Positions 33,291 to 41,675 of a stretch of DNA of 64,000 nt are shown piece by piece; position 1 is the stretch's first letter, and each line of letters begins with the position of its first letter. Location of the stretch: NCBI GenBank assembly GCA_934096945.1, contig CAKOND010000004.1, forward strand, positions 24,397 through 88,396. The letters run 5' to 3'. The position numbers were made by a program, and so were the translations under genes. Origin of the DNA: an uncultured Bacilli bacterium. GTDB taxonomy: Bacteria > Bacillota_I > Bacilli_A > RF39 > UBA660. The notes beneath the pieces are model-generated. The model did not search any database, was not told where the DNA came from, and was given only the letters and a program-made list of their open reading frames with translations.

Positions 33291-33938
33291 ATGAAGAAAA
33301 ATGTTAATTTTAAAGTTATTCAAATATTTTTGTTAATTGCGATGATAATCTTGGTTTTAATTTTGTGTTTTATGAACTTAAAACATAAAAAAAATGAAAA
33401 TATAGATGGTACATCAAATTTGTGGGATATATATGATTTAAATTTAACTGAAATGAAATATAATCTGGATAAAACGATGGATAAACCGAAGGAAAATGTC
33501 ACTTGTGGTAATTTAAAAGGGATAACATTAAAAAATGACTCTTATGAAGCTTTGCTCAATAATTTAGGGTGTTATATTACTTTATATTATTATGGATTAA
33601 TTGAATATAATGAAACCTATCATAATCCTATAACTGATTATAGAAATAAACATGAAGTTACAGAAAAAGATATTTTGAATTTAAAGCATAATTTGAAAAA
33701 TGATGTTAATTTTTCTTCTAATTTAAAAGGTCTGTTAACGGTAAAAATTGATAAAGAAGGTTCTGGAAAAGATTTATATAATGTTGTTTCTGAATTTATT
33801 GATAAATTTGATGGTGCATTTTATGATAGCGGTAAAACATATCAAGAAATTTTTTCATATAAACTTGCTGAAATTTCTTATGTTACTTATTTGTCTGATT
33901 GGTTAAAGAATGAATATTATAATCTAGTGAAATATTAA
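33291..33938 (+). CDS. Hypothetical membrane-anchored extracytoplasmic protein
   Basis: I do not recognise this 215-residue protein. It has an N-terminal membrane helix (about residues 9-29) followed by KHKKNE and an extracytoplasmic domain rich in Tyr, Asn and Asp with two Cys (CGNL near 70 and GCYI near 91) that could form a disulfide. A helix-rich C-terminal half (YNVVSEFIDKFD and EISYVTYLSDW) is predicted. GGTGA precedes the ATG, and it ends in its own hairpin terminator. Confidence 0.75.
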   Translation: MKKNVNFKVIQIFLLIAMIILVLILCFMNLKHKKNENIDGTSNLWDIYDLNLTEMKYNLDKTMDKPKENVTCGNLKGITLKNDSYEALLNNLGCYITLYYYGLIEYNETYHNPITDYRNKHEVTEKDILNLKHNLKNDVNFSSNLKGLLTVKIDKEGSGKDLYNVVSEFIDKFDGAFYDSGKTYQEIFSYKLAEISYVTYLSDWLKNEYYNLVKY

Positions 33939-33943
33939 AAAAA

Positions 33944-33977
33944 TACCTCTGCAAAAATGATTTTGTAGAGGTTTTAA
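33944..33977 (+). terminator. Terminator
   Basis: ACCTCT...AAAA / TTTT...AGAGGT stem around an ATGA loop, followed by TTTT. Confidence 0.85.
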
Positions 33978-33987
33978 AATAATTGAA

Positions 33988-34092
33988 AAGCCTAGTTATC
34001 GACATAAAACTCCAGTAAATATAGTAAAATATGTCAATAACTGGCAATTTCAAGCCGATTTATTAAGAGATTATATAATGATTAATGATTAA
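33988..34092 (+). pseudogene. Possible protein-coding remnant
   Basis: The frame reads KPSYRHKTPVNIVKYV, then NNWQFQADLLRDYIMIND and a stop, which looks like a real protein end rather than random AT-rich sequence, but it has no start or binding site and the upstream part is missing. I cannot name the family. It sits between two terminators. Confidence 0.25.
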
Positions 34093-34149
34093 AATTAATG
34101 TTAATATTGAAGTTTTTTATAATGAAAAATTACATAAATTTAAATTGAT

Positions 34150-34180
34150 AAAACATCGACATTAAAATTGTCGATGTTTT
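34150..34180. terminator. Bidirectional terminator at the end of gerQ
   Basis: AAAACATCGAC / GTCGATGTTTT perfect stem with an AT loop, directly after the gerQ stop on the minus strand. Confidence 0.9.
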
Positions 34181-34181
34181 C

Positions 34182-34544
34182 TTAGTATGTTTTTTCTGAG
34201 AAACTGTGAGAATAGATAATTGGTTCCATAAACTCAACATAGTTCAAATAAATTATTCTAATTAAGTACCAAAGATTATTAGTGTTATCTCTGATTATAA
34301 GATGGTCTCTGCCTGCTTCTTCAATTATGCCTTCATATACTTTGTTTTGCCATGCGCTACTGTCTGGGTATGAAACATAGGCTTTAATCTTTCTTCCTTT
34401 GTTAAGTCTTAGAATATTTTCTATATAACTTTGTTCATCAGGTAAATTATTGTTATTATTTACCTCAGTTACCGCCATATTTCCTGGTGGAGTTTGAAAA
34501 CTTTGAGTAGGAAATGTTGGATTTTGATAGAAATTACCATTCAT
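34182..34544 (-). CDS. gerQ: Spore coat protein GerQ
   Basis: GerQ is a coat protein crosslinked by transglutaminase and needed for CwlJ function in germination. The 120-residue product has a Pro/Asn/Gln-rich N-terminus (about residues 1-33) and the conserved core QSYIENILRLNKGRKIKAYV, SYPDSSAWQNKVYEGIIEEA and GRDHLIIRD, followed by YLNYVEF. The N-terminal extension is shorter than in the 181-residue Bacillus protein. AGAGGTGA precedes the ATG on the minus strand. It stands alone. Confidence 0.93.
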   Translation of the reverse strand: MNGNFYQNPTFPTQSFQTPPGNMAVTEVNNNNNLPDEQSYIENILRLNKGRKIKAYVSYPDSSAWQNKVYEGIIEEAGRDHLIIRDNTNNLWYLIRIIYLNYVEFMEPIIYSHSFSEKTY

Positions 34545-34644
34545 TTTTAAAATTCACCTCTAAAACAATATATGTTTTTTAATATTAATAATTGCTAAAA
34601 ATTAAATATTAGTTTATAATTAATATAGAAAAGTGGTTAAAAAA

Positions 34645-35520
34645 ATGGAAAAGATAAATTATAAAGAAATTATTTTTGATGGATGTTCTTTGGTTTTCGG
34701 GTTATTCTTTTATGCTTTATGTTTTAATTTGTTTTTAACTCCGAATGATTTAGTTGTATCTGGTTTTAGTGGTATTGCTATTGTTATGCAAAAAATATTT
34801 GGATGGACACCATCAATATTTTTGTTATGTGCCAATGTAATTTTACTTATTATTTGCTATATATTTTTAGGATGGAGTACTACAAAGAAAAATATTGTTG
34901 GTTCATTGCTTTATCCCCTTATGGTTACTATTTCCCTTCCTATGGCTACTTTCTTAAGTAAATATCTTATAACTGAAGACTTTTATTTAACATTATTATT
35001 TGCCCTTATTTTGTATGGCATAAGTACTGGATTTATTTATAGAAGCGGTTTTACTGCTGGTGGTTCTGATATTATAATGCAAATTATTAATAAATATTGT
35101 AAAGTTAGTGAATCAAAGGCTATGATATTTGCAAATGGACTTATTATTGTGTCTGGAATGTTTGTTTTCGGTTTTACTAATGGAGTTTATTCTTTTATAA
35201 TTTTGTATTGTTCTACTTTCTTTGTTGATAAAATTATGTTTGGTATTTCTGATAGTAAATTATTTTATATATATACTAGGAAAACTAGAAAGATAAAGAA
35301 ATTAATTTTGGAAGAATTTGAAACAGGATTTACTACGATACCTGGTACTGGTGGATATTCACATAAAAATGGTGTTATAATTATGTGTGCTGTTTCTAAC
35401 AATGATTATTATAATTTAAAGAAAAGAATTTTAGAAATTGATCCTAGTGCTTTTATGATTATTGATAAATGTTATGAAGTTAATGGAGGAGTAAAGCGAA
35501 GTAATATTCCATTTTTATAA
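34645..35520 (+). CDS. YitT family membrane protein
   Basis: A 291-residue protein with five to six N-terminal membrane helices (SLVFGLFFYALCFNLFL, then GFSGIAIVMQKIFG) and a C-terminal cytosolic DUF2179-type domain (IPGTGGYSHKNGVIIMCAV with a final DPSAFMIID block). This is the YitT (UPF0750) architecture, common in Bacillota in several copies. Function is not established. ATG 34645 is preferred to GTG 34633, though the binding site (AGTGG) is weak for both. Confidence 0.92.
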   Translation: MEKINYKEIIFDGCSLVFGLFFYALCFNLFLTPNDLVVSGFSGIAIVMQKIFGWTPSIFLLCANVILLIICYIFLGWSTTKKNIVGSLLYPLMVTISLPMATFLSKYLITEDFYLTLLFALILYGISTGFIYRSGFTAGGSDIIMQIINKYCKVSESKAMIFANGLIIVSGMFVFGFTNGVYSFIILYCSTFFVDKIMFGISDSKLFYIYTRKTRKIKKLILEEFETGFTTIPGTGGYSHKNGVIIMCAVSNNDYYNLKKRILEIDPSAFMIIDKCYEVNGGVKRSNIPFL

Positions 35521-35551
35521 TATTTGTGATATAGTAATTACGTGATTAATT

Positions 35552-36508
35552 ATGAAAAAAATTGTTATATTTGGTGGAGGAAGTGGTCTTTCTCAACTTT
35601 TAAAAGGTATTAAACTTTTTCCCGTAGAAATAACTGCGGTTGTTTCTGTTGCTGATAATGGGGGAAGTACTGGTTTACTTAGAAGAGAACTTAATATTCC
35701 CGCGGTTGGTGATATTACGAAAGTTATGCTTAGTATGGCTGATACAAATAGTGATGTTATTGATTTAATGAATTATCGTTTTACTAAGTCTAAATCTTTA
35801 GGCATTCATTCTGTTAAAAATTTGCTTTTGATGGCTTTAATGGATTTAAAAGGTAATTTTGCTGGTGCAATGCCAGTTATGGAAAAGTTACTCGATGTTA
35901 AGGGTAATGTTTTACCTTTAACTGAAGATAATGTAAATTTAGTTGGTATTACTTCAAGTGGTAAAAAAGTTTATGGGGAACATGAACTTACTAAATGCGC
36001 AAATAAAATTGTAGAAGTTAAATATGACAAAGAAATAAAAGTAAATCCTAATGTTACTCGCGCTGTTGAGGAAGCTGATTTGATTATTTTTTCATCTGGT
36101 AGTTTACTTACAAGTATTGTGCCACATTTAATTAATAAAAAGTTAGTGCATGCTATTAATAATGCTAGAGCTGATAAAGTATATATTTGTAATTTGTTTA
36201 CTCAACCTGGTGAAACAGATGATTTTACTGTAAAAGATCATATTGATTATTTGGAAAAATATTTAGGTAAAGGTAGTATAGATGTTGTTATTGCTAATAA
36301 TGAAGTCATCGATAGTGATTTAGCTAATAAATATGCATCGGAAGAACAAAAAGATCCTGTTATTTTGGACATGCATGAACTTGATGAAAGTAATATTTAT
36401 GTTATACAAGATAAATTATTTACTATTGAGGATGGTTGGTATAGACATGATGCGCTAAAAACAGGATATTTATTATTCTCATACTTAATGGATGGTAAAA
36501 GAAAATGA
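35552..36508 (+). CDS. YvcK/GlmR family gluconeogenesis factor (CofD-like)
   Basis: A 318-residue CofD-like protein. In Bacillus YvcK (GlmR) is needed for cell shape and peptidoglycan precursor flux on gluconeogenic carbon sources and binds UDP-GlcNAc. The N-terminal GGGSGLSQLLKGIK, ADNGGSTGLLRRE and PAVGDITKVM segments are the family signature. It ends in TGA overlapping the whiA start (ATGA), reproducing the yvcK-yvcL pair of Bacillus; yvcJ is missing upstream. Confidence 0.94.
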   Translation: MKKIVIFGGGSGLSQLLKGIKLFPVEITAVVSVADNGGSTGLLRRELNIPAVGDITKVMLSMADTNSDVIDLMNYRFTKSKSLGIHSVKNLLLMALMDLKGNFAGAMPVMEKLLDVKGNVLPLTEDNVNLVGITSSGKKVYGEHELTKCANKIVEVKYDKEIKVNPNVTRAVEEADLIIFSSGSLLTSIVPHLINKKLVHAINNARADKVYICNLFTQPGETDDFTVKDHIDYLEKYLGKGSIDVVIANNEVIDSDLANKYASEEQKDPVILDMHELDESNIYVIQDKLFTIEDGWYRHDALKTGYLLFSYLMDGKRK

Positions 36509-37431
36509 CATTTACGACGAGTTTAAAAGAAGAAATAACTAAAAATGATATTAATTCTCTGGAAGCTAGATATGAACTTGTGGCATTTTTAAATAGTGTT
36601 GCTAAGTTTAATAAAGAAGAAATAAGTATTACTTTGGAAAATGCTAGTATAGCTAGAAGAATTTATAAAGAAATAAAAGAAATATATGATGTTAATCCAA
36701 GTATTGTTATAAGAATGCAAAAAAGATTTAAAGTAAAACAAATATATATTCTTAATATAAAAGAAAAAATTGATTTTATAAAGAAAGATATTAGTGTGGG
36801 AATAAAAATAGAAGTTGATGACTTGGTTAGTGATGAAGAGAAAATAGCGTTTTTGGAAGGAGCTTTTCTTGCTGTTGGTAATGTTTCTAATCCAAGTACT
36901 AGTGGTTATCATTTAGAGTTTATTTTTACTAAGGAAAGGCTTGCTAAACAAGTACTTAATTTACTTGAGTACTTTAAATTAAAAGCTAAACTTATTAAAA
37001 GAGGATATAAAAATGTTGTTTATATTAAAGCAAGTGAAGATATAAGTGATTTAATAAAAAGATTTAAAGCTACCAATTCGTTATTTTATTTTGAAGATAT
37101 AAGGATATATAGAGATCATAAAAATATGGTTAATAGATTAAATAATTGTGAGATTGCTAATCAAGAAAAGACTTTTAGAACGGGGCAAATGCAACTAGAA
37201 AATATTAATTATTTAAAGACGCATGATTTATTTAATTTACTTGAAGAAAATACAAGGATTGTTGCAGATGCAAGAGTAAAGTATCCTGAAGTTTCTATGC
37301 AAGAACTTGCAGATATTGTAACGCTAGAAAATGGTTATAAAATAGGTAAATCTGGTGTTAATCATCATTTTATTAAGATAAATAGTTTGGTTAAAAGACA
37401 TAAAGAAAGAAGTGAAGAAAATGATAGTTAG
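36505..37431 (+). CDS. whiA: DNA-binding protein WhiA
   Basis: WhiA combines a LAGLIDADG-like fold with a C-terminal helix-turn-helix and influences division and chromosome segregation in Bacillota. The 308-residue protein has the N-terminal SLKEEITKNDIN, a LEGAFLAVGNVSNPSTSGYH block (the homing-endonuclease-like signature), and a C-terminal RVKYPEVSMQELADIV followed by KSGVNHHF helix-turn-helix. It is translationally coupled to yvcK and its end overlaps nrdG. Confidence 0.95.
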   Translation: MTFTTSLKEEITKNDINSLEARYELVAFLNSVAKFNKEEISITLENASIARRIYKEIKEIYDVNPSIVIRMQKRFKVKQIYILNIKEKIDFIKKDISVGIKIEVDDLVSDEEKIAFLEGAFLAVGNVSNPSTSGYHLEFIFTKERLAKQVLNLLEYFKLKAKLIKRGYKNVVYIKASEDISDLIKRFKATNSLFYFEDIRIYRDHKNMVNRLNNCEIANQEKTFRTGQMQLENINYLKTHDLFNLLEENTRIVADARVKYPEVSMQELADIVTLENGYKIGKSGVNHHFIKINSLVKRHKERSEENDS

Positions 37432-37918
37432 ACTTGCTGCAGATATACAGCCTGATAGTATTTTAGATGGTTCTGGTATTAGAACTGTAATTTGGTTTCA
37501 AGGCTGTTTACATAAATGTGAAGGATGTCAAAATCCTGAAACTCATGATATGTTTGGTGGTTTTGAAATTGATACTAAAGATATTTGTGAAAAATTAAAG
37601 AATTTAAAGTATCAAACAGGTATTACATTATCTGGTGGAGATCCTTTTTTTCAAGCTAAAGGAGCTTTGGAAATAGCTAAGTTTGCTAAAAGTATTGGAC
37701 TTAATGTTTGGGCTTATACAGGCTTTACCTATGAGGCACTTCTTGCTGGTGATAAAGATAGACTCGAACTTTTAAAAAATGTTGATGTTTTGGTAGATGG
37801 TAAATTTGTACTTGCTAAAAAGAGTTTAAATTGTAAGTTTAGAGGAAGTACTAACCAAAGGCTTATAGATGTAAAAAAAAGTATGGAAGAAGGGAGCGTA
37901 GTTTTGTATGGAGTTTGA
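37421..37918 (+). CDS. nrdG: Anaerobic ribonucleotide reductase activating protein
   Basis: A 165-residue radical-SAM activase of the NrdG type. The CxxxCxxC motif is CLHKCEGC (near residue 28), the N-terminal region RLAADIQPDSILDGSGIRT and the TLSGGDPFFQ segment are typical. It would install the glycyl radical on NrdD, indicating anaerobic dNTP synthesis; nrdD is not in the window. I choose ATG 37421 (overlapping whiA) over GTG 37412. The next gene overlaps it by 11 bases. Confidence 0.9.
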   Translation: MIVRLAADIQPDSILDGSGIRTVIWFQGCLHKCEGCQNPETHDMFGGFEIDTKDICEKLKNLKYQTGITLSGGDPFFQAKGALEIAKFAKSIGLNVWAYTGFTYEALLAGDKDRLELLKNVDVLVDGKFVLAKKSLNCKFRGSTNQRLIDVKKSMEEGSVVLYGV

Positions 37919-38381
37919 TGATAACGTAAATTATATTATTCTTTCAAATAATGCTGATAGAAAATTTATGTCTAAGTTTGGTGTGTATCAAATAATTGAT
38001 ATTTTACCTTTTGAAAAATTAAAAAACACTTTAGAAATGTTTCCAAGTAAAAGGGTGGTGTTAAGTGATAGTTTAAGTGGTTTAAGTAATAAAGAAAAAA
38101 AAGAAATACTTGAACTATTAAATAAACAAAATATTCATTATATAAATGTAACTAGTAATGTCGAAGATGCTTTATTTGGTGATTATGTAATTGTGTATGA
38201 TGAAGATATGAAAGTTCTTGAAGGTAATATGGAAATGGTGTTAAAAAATGAAAAAATACTTAAGAAGCTTGGGTTTGGAGTACCTTTTGTAGTTGATTTA
38301 TCTATTCAGCTTATGTATTATGATATTTTAGATAGAGTTTATTTTGATGTGGATAACTTGTTGGAGGCTTTATGGAATTAA
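37908..38381 (+). CDS. Degenerate ABC-ATPase-like protein (EcfA1 C-terminal half remnant)
   Basis: A 157-residue protein without any P-loop. Residues about 45-105 follow the second half of an energy-coupling-factor ATPase: KRVVLSDSLSGLSNKEKKEI occupies the place of Walker B/D-loop (ILDEPTSGLDPKGR), VTS that of the ITH switch, then FGDYVIVYDEDMKVLEGN matches the conserved ADrViVm..GkivlEG stretch, and ILKKLGFGVPFVVDL the C-terminal EcfA element. All catalytic residues are changed. It lies just before truA, where Bacillota carry ecfA1-ecfA2-ecfT, and overlaps both neighbours. An intact frame suggests it is kept, but the function is unknown. Confidence 0.65.
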   Translation: MEFDDNVNYIILSNNADRKFMSKFGVYQIIDILPFEKLKNTLEMFPSKRVVLSDSLSGLSNKEKKEILELLNKQNIHYINVTSNVEDALFGDYVIVYDEDMKVLEGNMEMVLKNEKILKKLGFGVPFVVDLSIQLMYYDILDRVYFDVDNLLEALWN

Positions 38382-38926
38382 GTAGTTTGGAAGGAAATAT
38401 TATTGGGGTAATTAGTAAAGATTATAAAGATGAAGATTATAGTGGTAAAGTAGTTAAGGATATTGTTTTAAAAAAAGCAAGTGATGCATTAAAAATGGTG
38501 GGACTTGGTGAAAATACACTTGAATGTAATTTTGATGATTTAAGTCATGGAAATCAAAATAGGGTAGTGCTTGCTAGTAAACTTCAAGATAAATGTATAA
38601 TTTTAAATAATTTTAGTATAGGTTTAACAAATAAAGATATTGATTTTTTTAAGAAATTATTTAAAAGAATATCTGGTTATGGAAGAAAAATAGTATTAGT
38701 GGATATAAATAGTAATTTATTTTTTAATCTTGTGGATAAAGTGTATGTTTTAAACAAAGAAATTGTGTATGAAACAAGTGATATGTTTGATAAAACTTTG
38801 AGTAAATATATTGACTTACCTAAGATAGTGGAATTTACTAACAAAAGCGAAAATAAAGGAATAAAAATAAATCATTATAAAGAATTAGATGAGCTTTTAA
38901 AAGCTATTTATAGGATTAAGTCATGA
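38372..38926 (+). CDS. Degenerate ABC-ATPase-like protein (EcfA2-like)
   Basis: A 184-residue protein resembling an EcfA ATPase without its Walker A half. DALKMVGLGENTLECNFDDL leads to LSHGNQNRVVLASKL in the place of the LSGGQ signature, and IILNNFSIGLTNKDIDFF in place of the Walker B and D-loop; IVLVDINSNLFFNLVDKVYVL replaces the switch region. The Gly residues of the signature and the catalytic Glu are lost. Translation overlaps the preceding remnant by ten bases and truA by four. No EcfT membrane gene is present. It could be a structural partner of the preceding protein. Confidence 0.65.
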   Translation: MELSSLEGNIIGVISKDYKDEDYSGKVVKDIVLKKASDALKMVGLGENTLECNFDDLSHGNQNRVVLASKLQDKCIILNNFSIGLTNKDIDFFKKLFKRISGYGRKIVLVDINSNLFFNLVDKVYVLNKEIVYETSDMFDKTLSKYIDLPKIVEFTNKSENKGIKINHYKELDELLKAIYRIKS

Positions 38927-39657
38927 GATATTTAATTAAGTTTAGTTATGATGGGACGAAGTTTCATGGCTTTCAAAGACAGAATGATGTTAAAAGTGTT
39001 CAAAAAACTTTGGAAGATGCCTTAAGTAAAGTTTTTGGTGTGGAGATAGTCATAAAGGGAAGTGGAAGAACTGATGCAGGTGTTCATGCCCTTGATCAAG
39101 GGGCTCATTTTGACTATGATGGAAAAGTATCTATCAAGGAAATTGATAGATTAAATGAAATATTAAATAACGAAATAATAATAAAAAAATGTATGAAGGT
39201 AAGTAATGATTTTCATGCTAGACATAGTGTAAAGAAAAAAACTTATGTTTATAAAATAAATAATGGTAAGTATAGAAAAGATTATGATGGGTATTACTAT
39301 CAAGTTAGATATCCTTTAGATATTAGAAAAATGAGAAAAGCAAGTAAGTTATTTATAGGTGTTCATGATTTTCATAATTTTGTGAGTGGATTTAGGGTTG
39401 ATTATACTACTTGTATTTATAAGATTAGTATAAAAAAACATGGAGATATTATTATCATGAAATTTATTGGTGCGGGTTTTTATCGTTACATGGTACGTCA
39501 TTTGGTTGGAGCTTTACTAGATGTTGGCAGAGGAAAAACGGATATTAATGTGGTAGAAAATATGCTTTTAAATGAAAATTTAAATAAAAAATTAAGCATT
39601 GTACCTGCGGAAGGTCTATATTTAGAAAAAATTAAATTTAATTTTAATGTAAAATAA
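38923..39657 (+). CDS. truA: tRNA pseudouridine(38-40) synthase
   Basis: TruA modifies uridines 38-40 of many tRNAs. The 244-residue product has KFSYDGTKFHGFQRQ at the start, the catalytic GSGRTDAGVHAL with the conserved Asp, FHARHSVKKKTYVY and the FIGAGFYRYMVRHLVGALLD block. The start overlaps the previous gene (ATGA). As in Bacillus, it precedes rplM-rpsI, here after a 180-base gap with a separate promoter. Confidence 0.96.
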   Translation: MRYLIKFSYDGTKFHGFQRQNDVKSVQKTLEDALSKVFGVEIVIKGSGRTDAGVHALDQGAHFDYDGKVSIKEIDRLNEILNNEIIIKKCMKVSNDFHARHSVKKKTYVYKINNGKYRKDYDGYYYQVRYPLDIRKMRKASKLFIGVHDFHNFVSGFRVDYTTCIYKISIKKHGDIIIMKFIGAGFYRYMVRHLVGALLDVGRGKTDINVVENMLLNENLNKKLSIVPAEGLYLEKIKFNFNVK

Positions 39658-39728
39658 TAAAAAAATGAATTTAAATAGTAAAATTTTAAAAAAAATTGTA
39701 AAATTATATGCAAAATGTGTAAAAAGGT

Positions 39729-39757
39729 TTGACTTTTTGCCATTTTTCTCATATAAT
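39729..39757 (+). promoter_or_regulatory. Promoter of rplM-rpsI
   Basis: TTGACT (39729-39734) and TATAAT (39752-39757) with a 17-base spacer. About 70 bases of leader before rplM may hold a ribosomal-protein leader structure, but I could not fold one with confidence. Confidence 0.8.
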
Positions 39758-39836
39758 TTAAATCGGTACATTTTATTTATGTAATTTGTTTAGTCGTGGG
39801 AAAATTAAGCAAAAAACATAATGAAAGGATTAGTAT

Positions 39837-40268
39837 ATGAAAACATTTATGCAAAAAAAAGAAAATATCGAAAGAAATTGGTATGTTATTGATGCTGAAG
39901 GTGAAACTTTAGGTCGTTTAGCTACTAAAGCTGCTCACGTTTTACGTGGAAAACATAAAGTTACTTACACTCCATATGTTGATTGTGGTGACTATGTAAT
40001 TATTGTTAATGCTGAAAAAGTTGTTTTAACTGGAAATAAGCTAGAAGATAAGAAATATTATAATCATAGTGGATTCCCAGGAGGACTTAGAGAAAGAACT
40101 GCTAAAGAAATGATTAATAATTATCCAGAAGAAATGGTTGAAAGAGCTGTTAAAGGAATGCTTCCTCATAATAGACTTGGTAGAGCTATGGGTAAGAAAT
40201 TATTTGTTTATAGTGGACCAGATCATAAACATGAAGCTCAAAAGCCTAAGGCTTTGGAAGTTAAATAG
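39837..40268 (+). CDS. rplM: 50S ribosomal protein L13
   Basis: L13 binds 23S rRNA early in large-subunit assembly. The 143-residue product has NWYVIDAEGETLGRLATKAA, VDCGDYVIIVNAEKV, KYYNHSGFPGG, and VKGMLPHNRLGRAMGKKLFV, all standard. AAGGA precedes the ATG. rpsI follows eight bases later with a GGAGG site. Confidence 0.98.
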   Translation: MKTFMQKKENIERNWYVIDAEGETLGRLATKAAHVLRGKHKVTYTPYVDCGDYVIIVNAEKVVLTGNKLEDKKYYNHSGFPGGLRERTAKEMINNYPEEMVERAVKGMLPHNRLGRAMGKKLFVYSGPDHKHEAQKPKALEVK

Positions 40269-40276
40269 GAGGAATT

Positions 40277-40696
40277 ATGGCTAAGAAACAAGAATGGACA
40301 GCAACTGGTAGAAGAAAAAGAAGTGTAGCAAGAGTTAGACTTGTTGGTGGTACTGGTAATATTACTGTTAATGGTGTTGATGTTAATGAATATATGCCAT
40401 TTGCAACACTAGTTATGGATTTAAAACAACCATTAGTTGCAACAGGTAATGAAAACAGATTTGACATTGATGTTAATGTAACTGGTGGCGGATTTTCAGG
40501 ACAAACTGGTGCAATTCGTCTAGGTATTACTAGAGCACTTTTAGCATTTGATGCTAATACTGATCAAACTAGAGAAGATAGTTATAGACATATTCTTAAG
40601 AATGCTGGATTTATTACAAGAGATCCAAGAGTTAAAGAACGTAAGAAATATGGTCTTAAGAAAGCAAGAAGAGCTCCACAATTTAGTAAACGTTAA
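40277..40696 (+). CDS. rpsI: 30S ribosomal protein S9
   Basis: S9 contacts the P-site tRNA through its C-terminal tail. The 139-residue product includes ATGRRKRSVARVRL, GGFSGQTGAIRLGITRALL, and the basic KKYGLKKARRAPQFSKR tail ending in the invariant KR. It forms the conserved rplM-rpsI operon and is followed by a hairpin terminator. Confidence 0.98.
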   Translation: MAKKQEWTATGRRKRSVARVRLVGGTGNITVNGVDVNEYMPFATLVMDLKQPLVATGNENRFDIDVNVTGGGFSGQTGAIRLGITRALLAFDANTDQTREDSYRHILKNAGFITRDPRVKERKKYGLKKARRAPQFSKR

Positions 40697-40715
40697 TAGA
40701 TATTTTGATTTTAAT

Positions 40716-40747
40716 CCTCATGAGCCTTTGGTTTGTGAGGTTTTTTG
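40716..40747 (+). terminator. Terminator after rpsI
   Basis: CCTCA / TGAGG outer stem closing a 15-base loop, followed by six T. Confidence 0.75.
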
Positions 40748-40808
40748 ATGACATTTATTTAGAAATTTGGTAAAATATTTATGAAATGACTGAGATGGGT
40801 GGTTAGTT

Positions 40809-41675
40809 ATGAGAATTAGTAATGAATGGAAAGATTATGAATGTTTGGATGCTGGTAATGGTGAAAAGTTAGAACGTTGGGGTAATATTGTTCTTAGAAG
40901 ACCAGAACCTCTTGCTATGTGGCCAATTGAAATGGATAATGCTTGGAAAAAAATTGATGGAGTTTATTATAGATTTGTTGATGGTGGTGGACACTGGGAG
41001 TTTAATAAAAAATTGCCTGATTTTTGGACTGTAAATTATAAAGATTTAAAGTTTAAAGTTAGTCCAACTAATTTTAAACATACGGGTTTATTTCCTGAAC
41101 AAGCATGTAATTGGGATTTTATGATGGATAAAATTAAAAATGCTAGTAGACCTATTAAAGTTCTTAATTTATTTGGCTATACTGGTGGTGCAACTGTTGC
41201 GTGTAGTAAAGCTGGCGCAGGACTTGTTGTTCATGTTGATGCTGCTAAGGGTATGGTTGAATGGGCAAAAGAAAATGCTCAATTGTCTGGAGTTAAAAAC
41301 AATTATATAAGATTTTTGGTTGATGATTGTTTAAAATTTGTTGAAAGAGAAATAAGAAGAGGAAATAAGTATGATGCTATTGTAATGGATCCACCTTCTT
41401 ATGGGAGAGGCCCTAGTGGTGAAGTGTGGAAGCTTGAAAAAAATCTGGAAGAATTAGTAAGTAGATGTACTCTTCTTTTAAGTGATAAGCCATTATTTTT
41501 TCTTATTAATGCTTATACTACTGGTGTTTCTAGTACTGTTTTACATAATATATTAAAACTAACTGTTGGTAAAACTTATGGTGGTGTTGTTGATGCTGGA
41601 GAAATTGGTCTTCCGATAAGCAAAAATGATTTAGTACTTCCATGTGGTATTTATGGTAGATGGCAAGATGAATAA
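40809..41675 (+). CDS. Class I SAM-dependent (RNA) methyltransferase
   Basis: A 288-residue methyltransferase with the SAM motif VLNLFGYTGGATVACSKAGA, acidic motif VVHVDAAKGMVEWAKEN and the DPPSYGRGPSGEVW catalytic region. This is the RlmI/RlmK-like (Methyltrans_SAM) pattern of 5-methylcytosine rRNA methyltransferases, but the N-terminal PUA domain is absent, so the target is uncertain. Its end overlaps the following pseudouridine synthase gene, an RNA-modification pairing that supports an RNA substrate. Confidence 0.85.
   Translation: MRISNEWKDYECLDAGNGEKLERWGNIVLRRPEPLAMWPIEMDNAWKKIDGVYYRFVDGGGHWEFNKKLPDFWTVNYKDLKFKVSPTNFKHTGLFPEQACNWDFMMDKIKNASRPIKVLNLFGYTGGATVACSKAGAGLVVHVDAAKGMVEWAKENAQLSGVKNNYIRFLVDDCLKFVEREIRRGNKYDAIVMDPPSYGRGPSGEVWKLEKNLEELVSRCTLLLSDKPLFFLINAYTTGVSSTVLHNILKLTVGKTYGGVVDAGEIGLPISKNDLVLPCGIYGRWQDE

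Noticed and set aside
37908..38926. Functional ECF transporter ATPases
   Set aside because: No Walker A, changed signature and Walker B, and no EcfT gene next to them.
40548..40748. Second small protein overlapping rpsI
   Set aside because: It is an out-of-frame shadow of S9 with no binding site.
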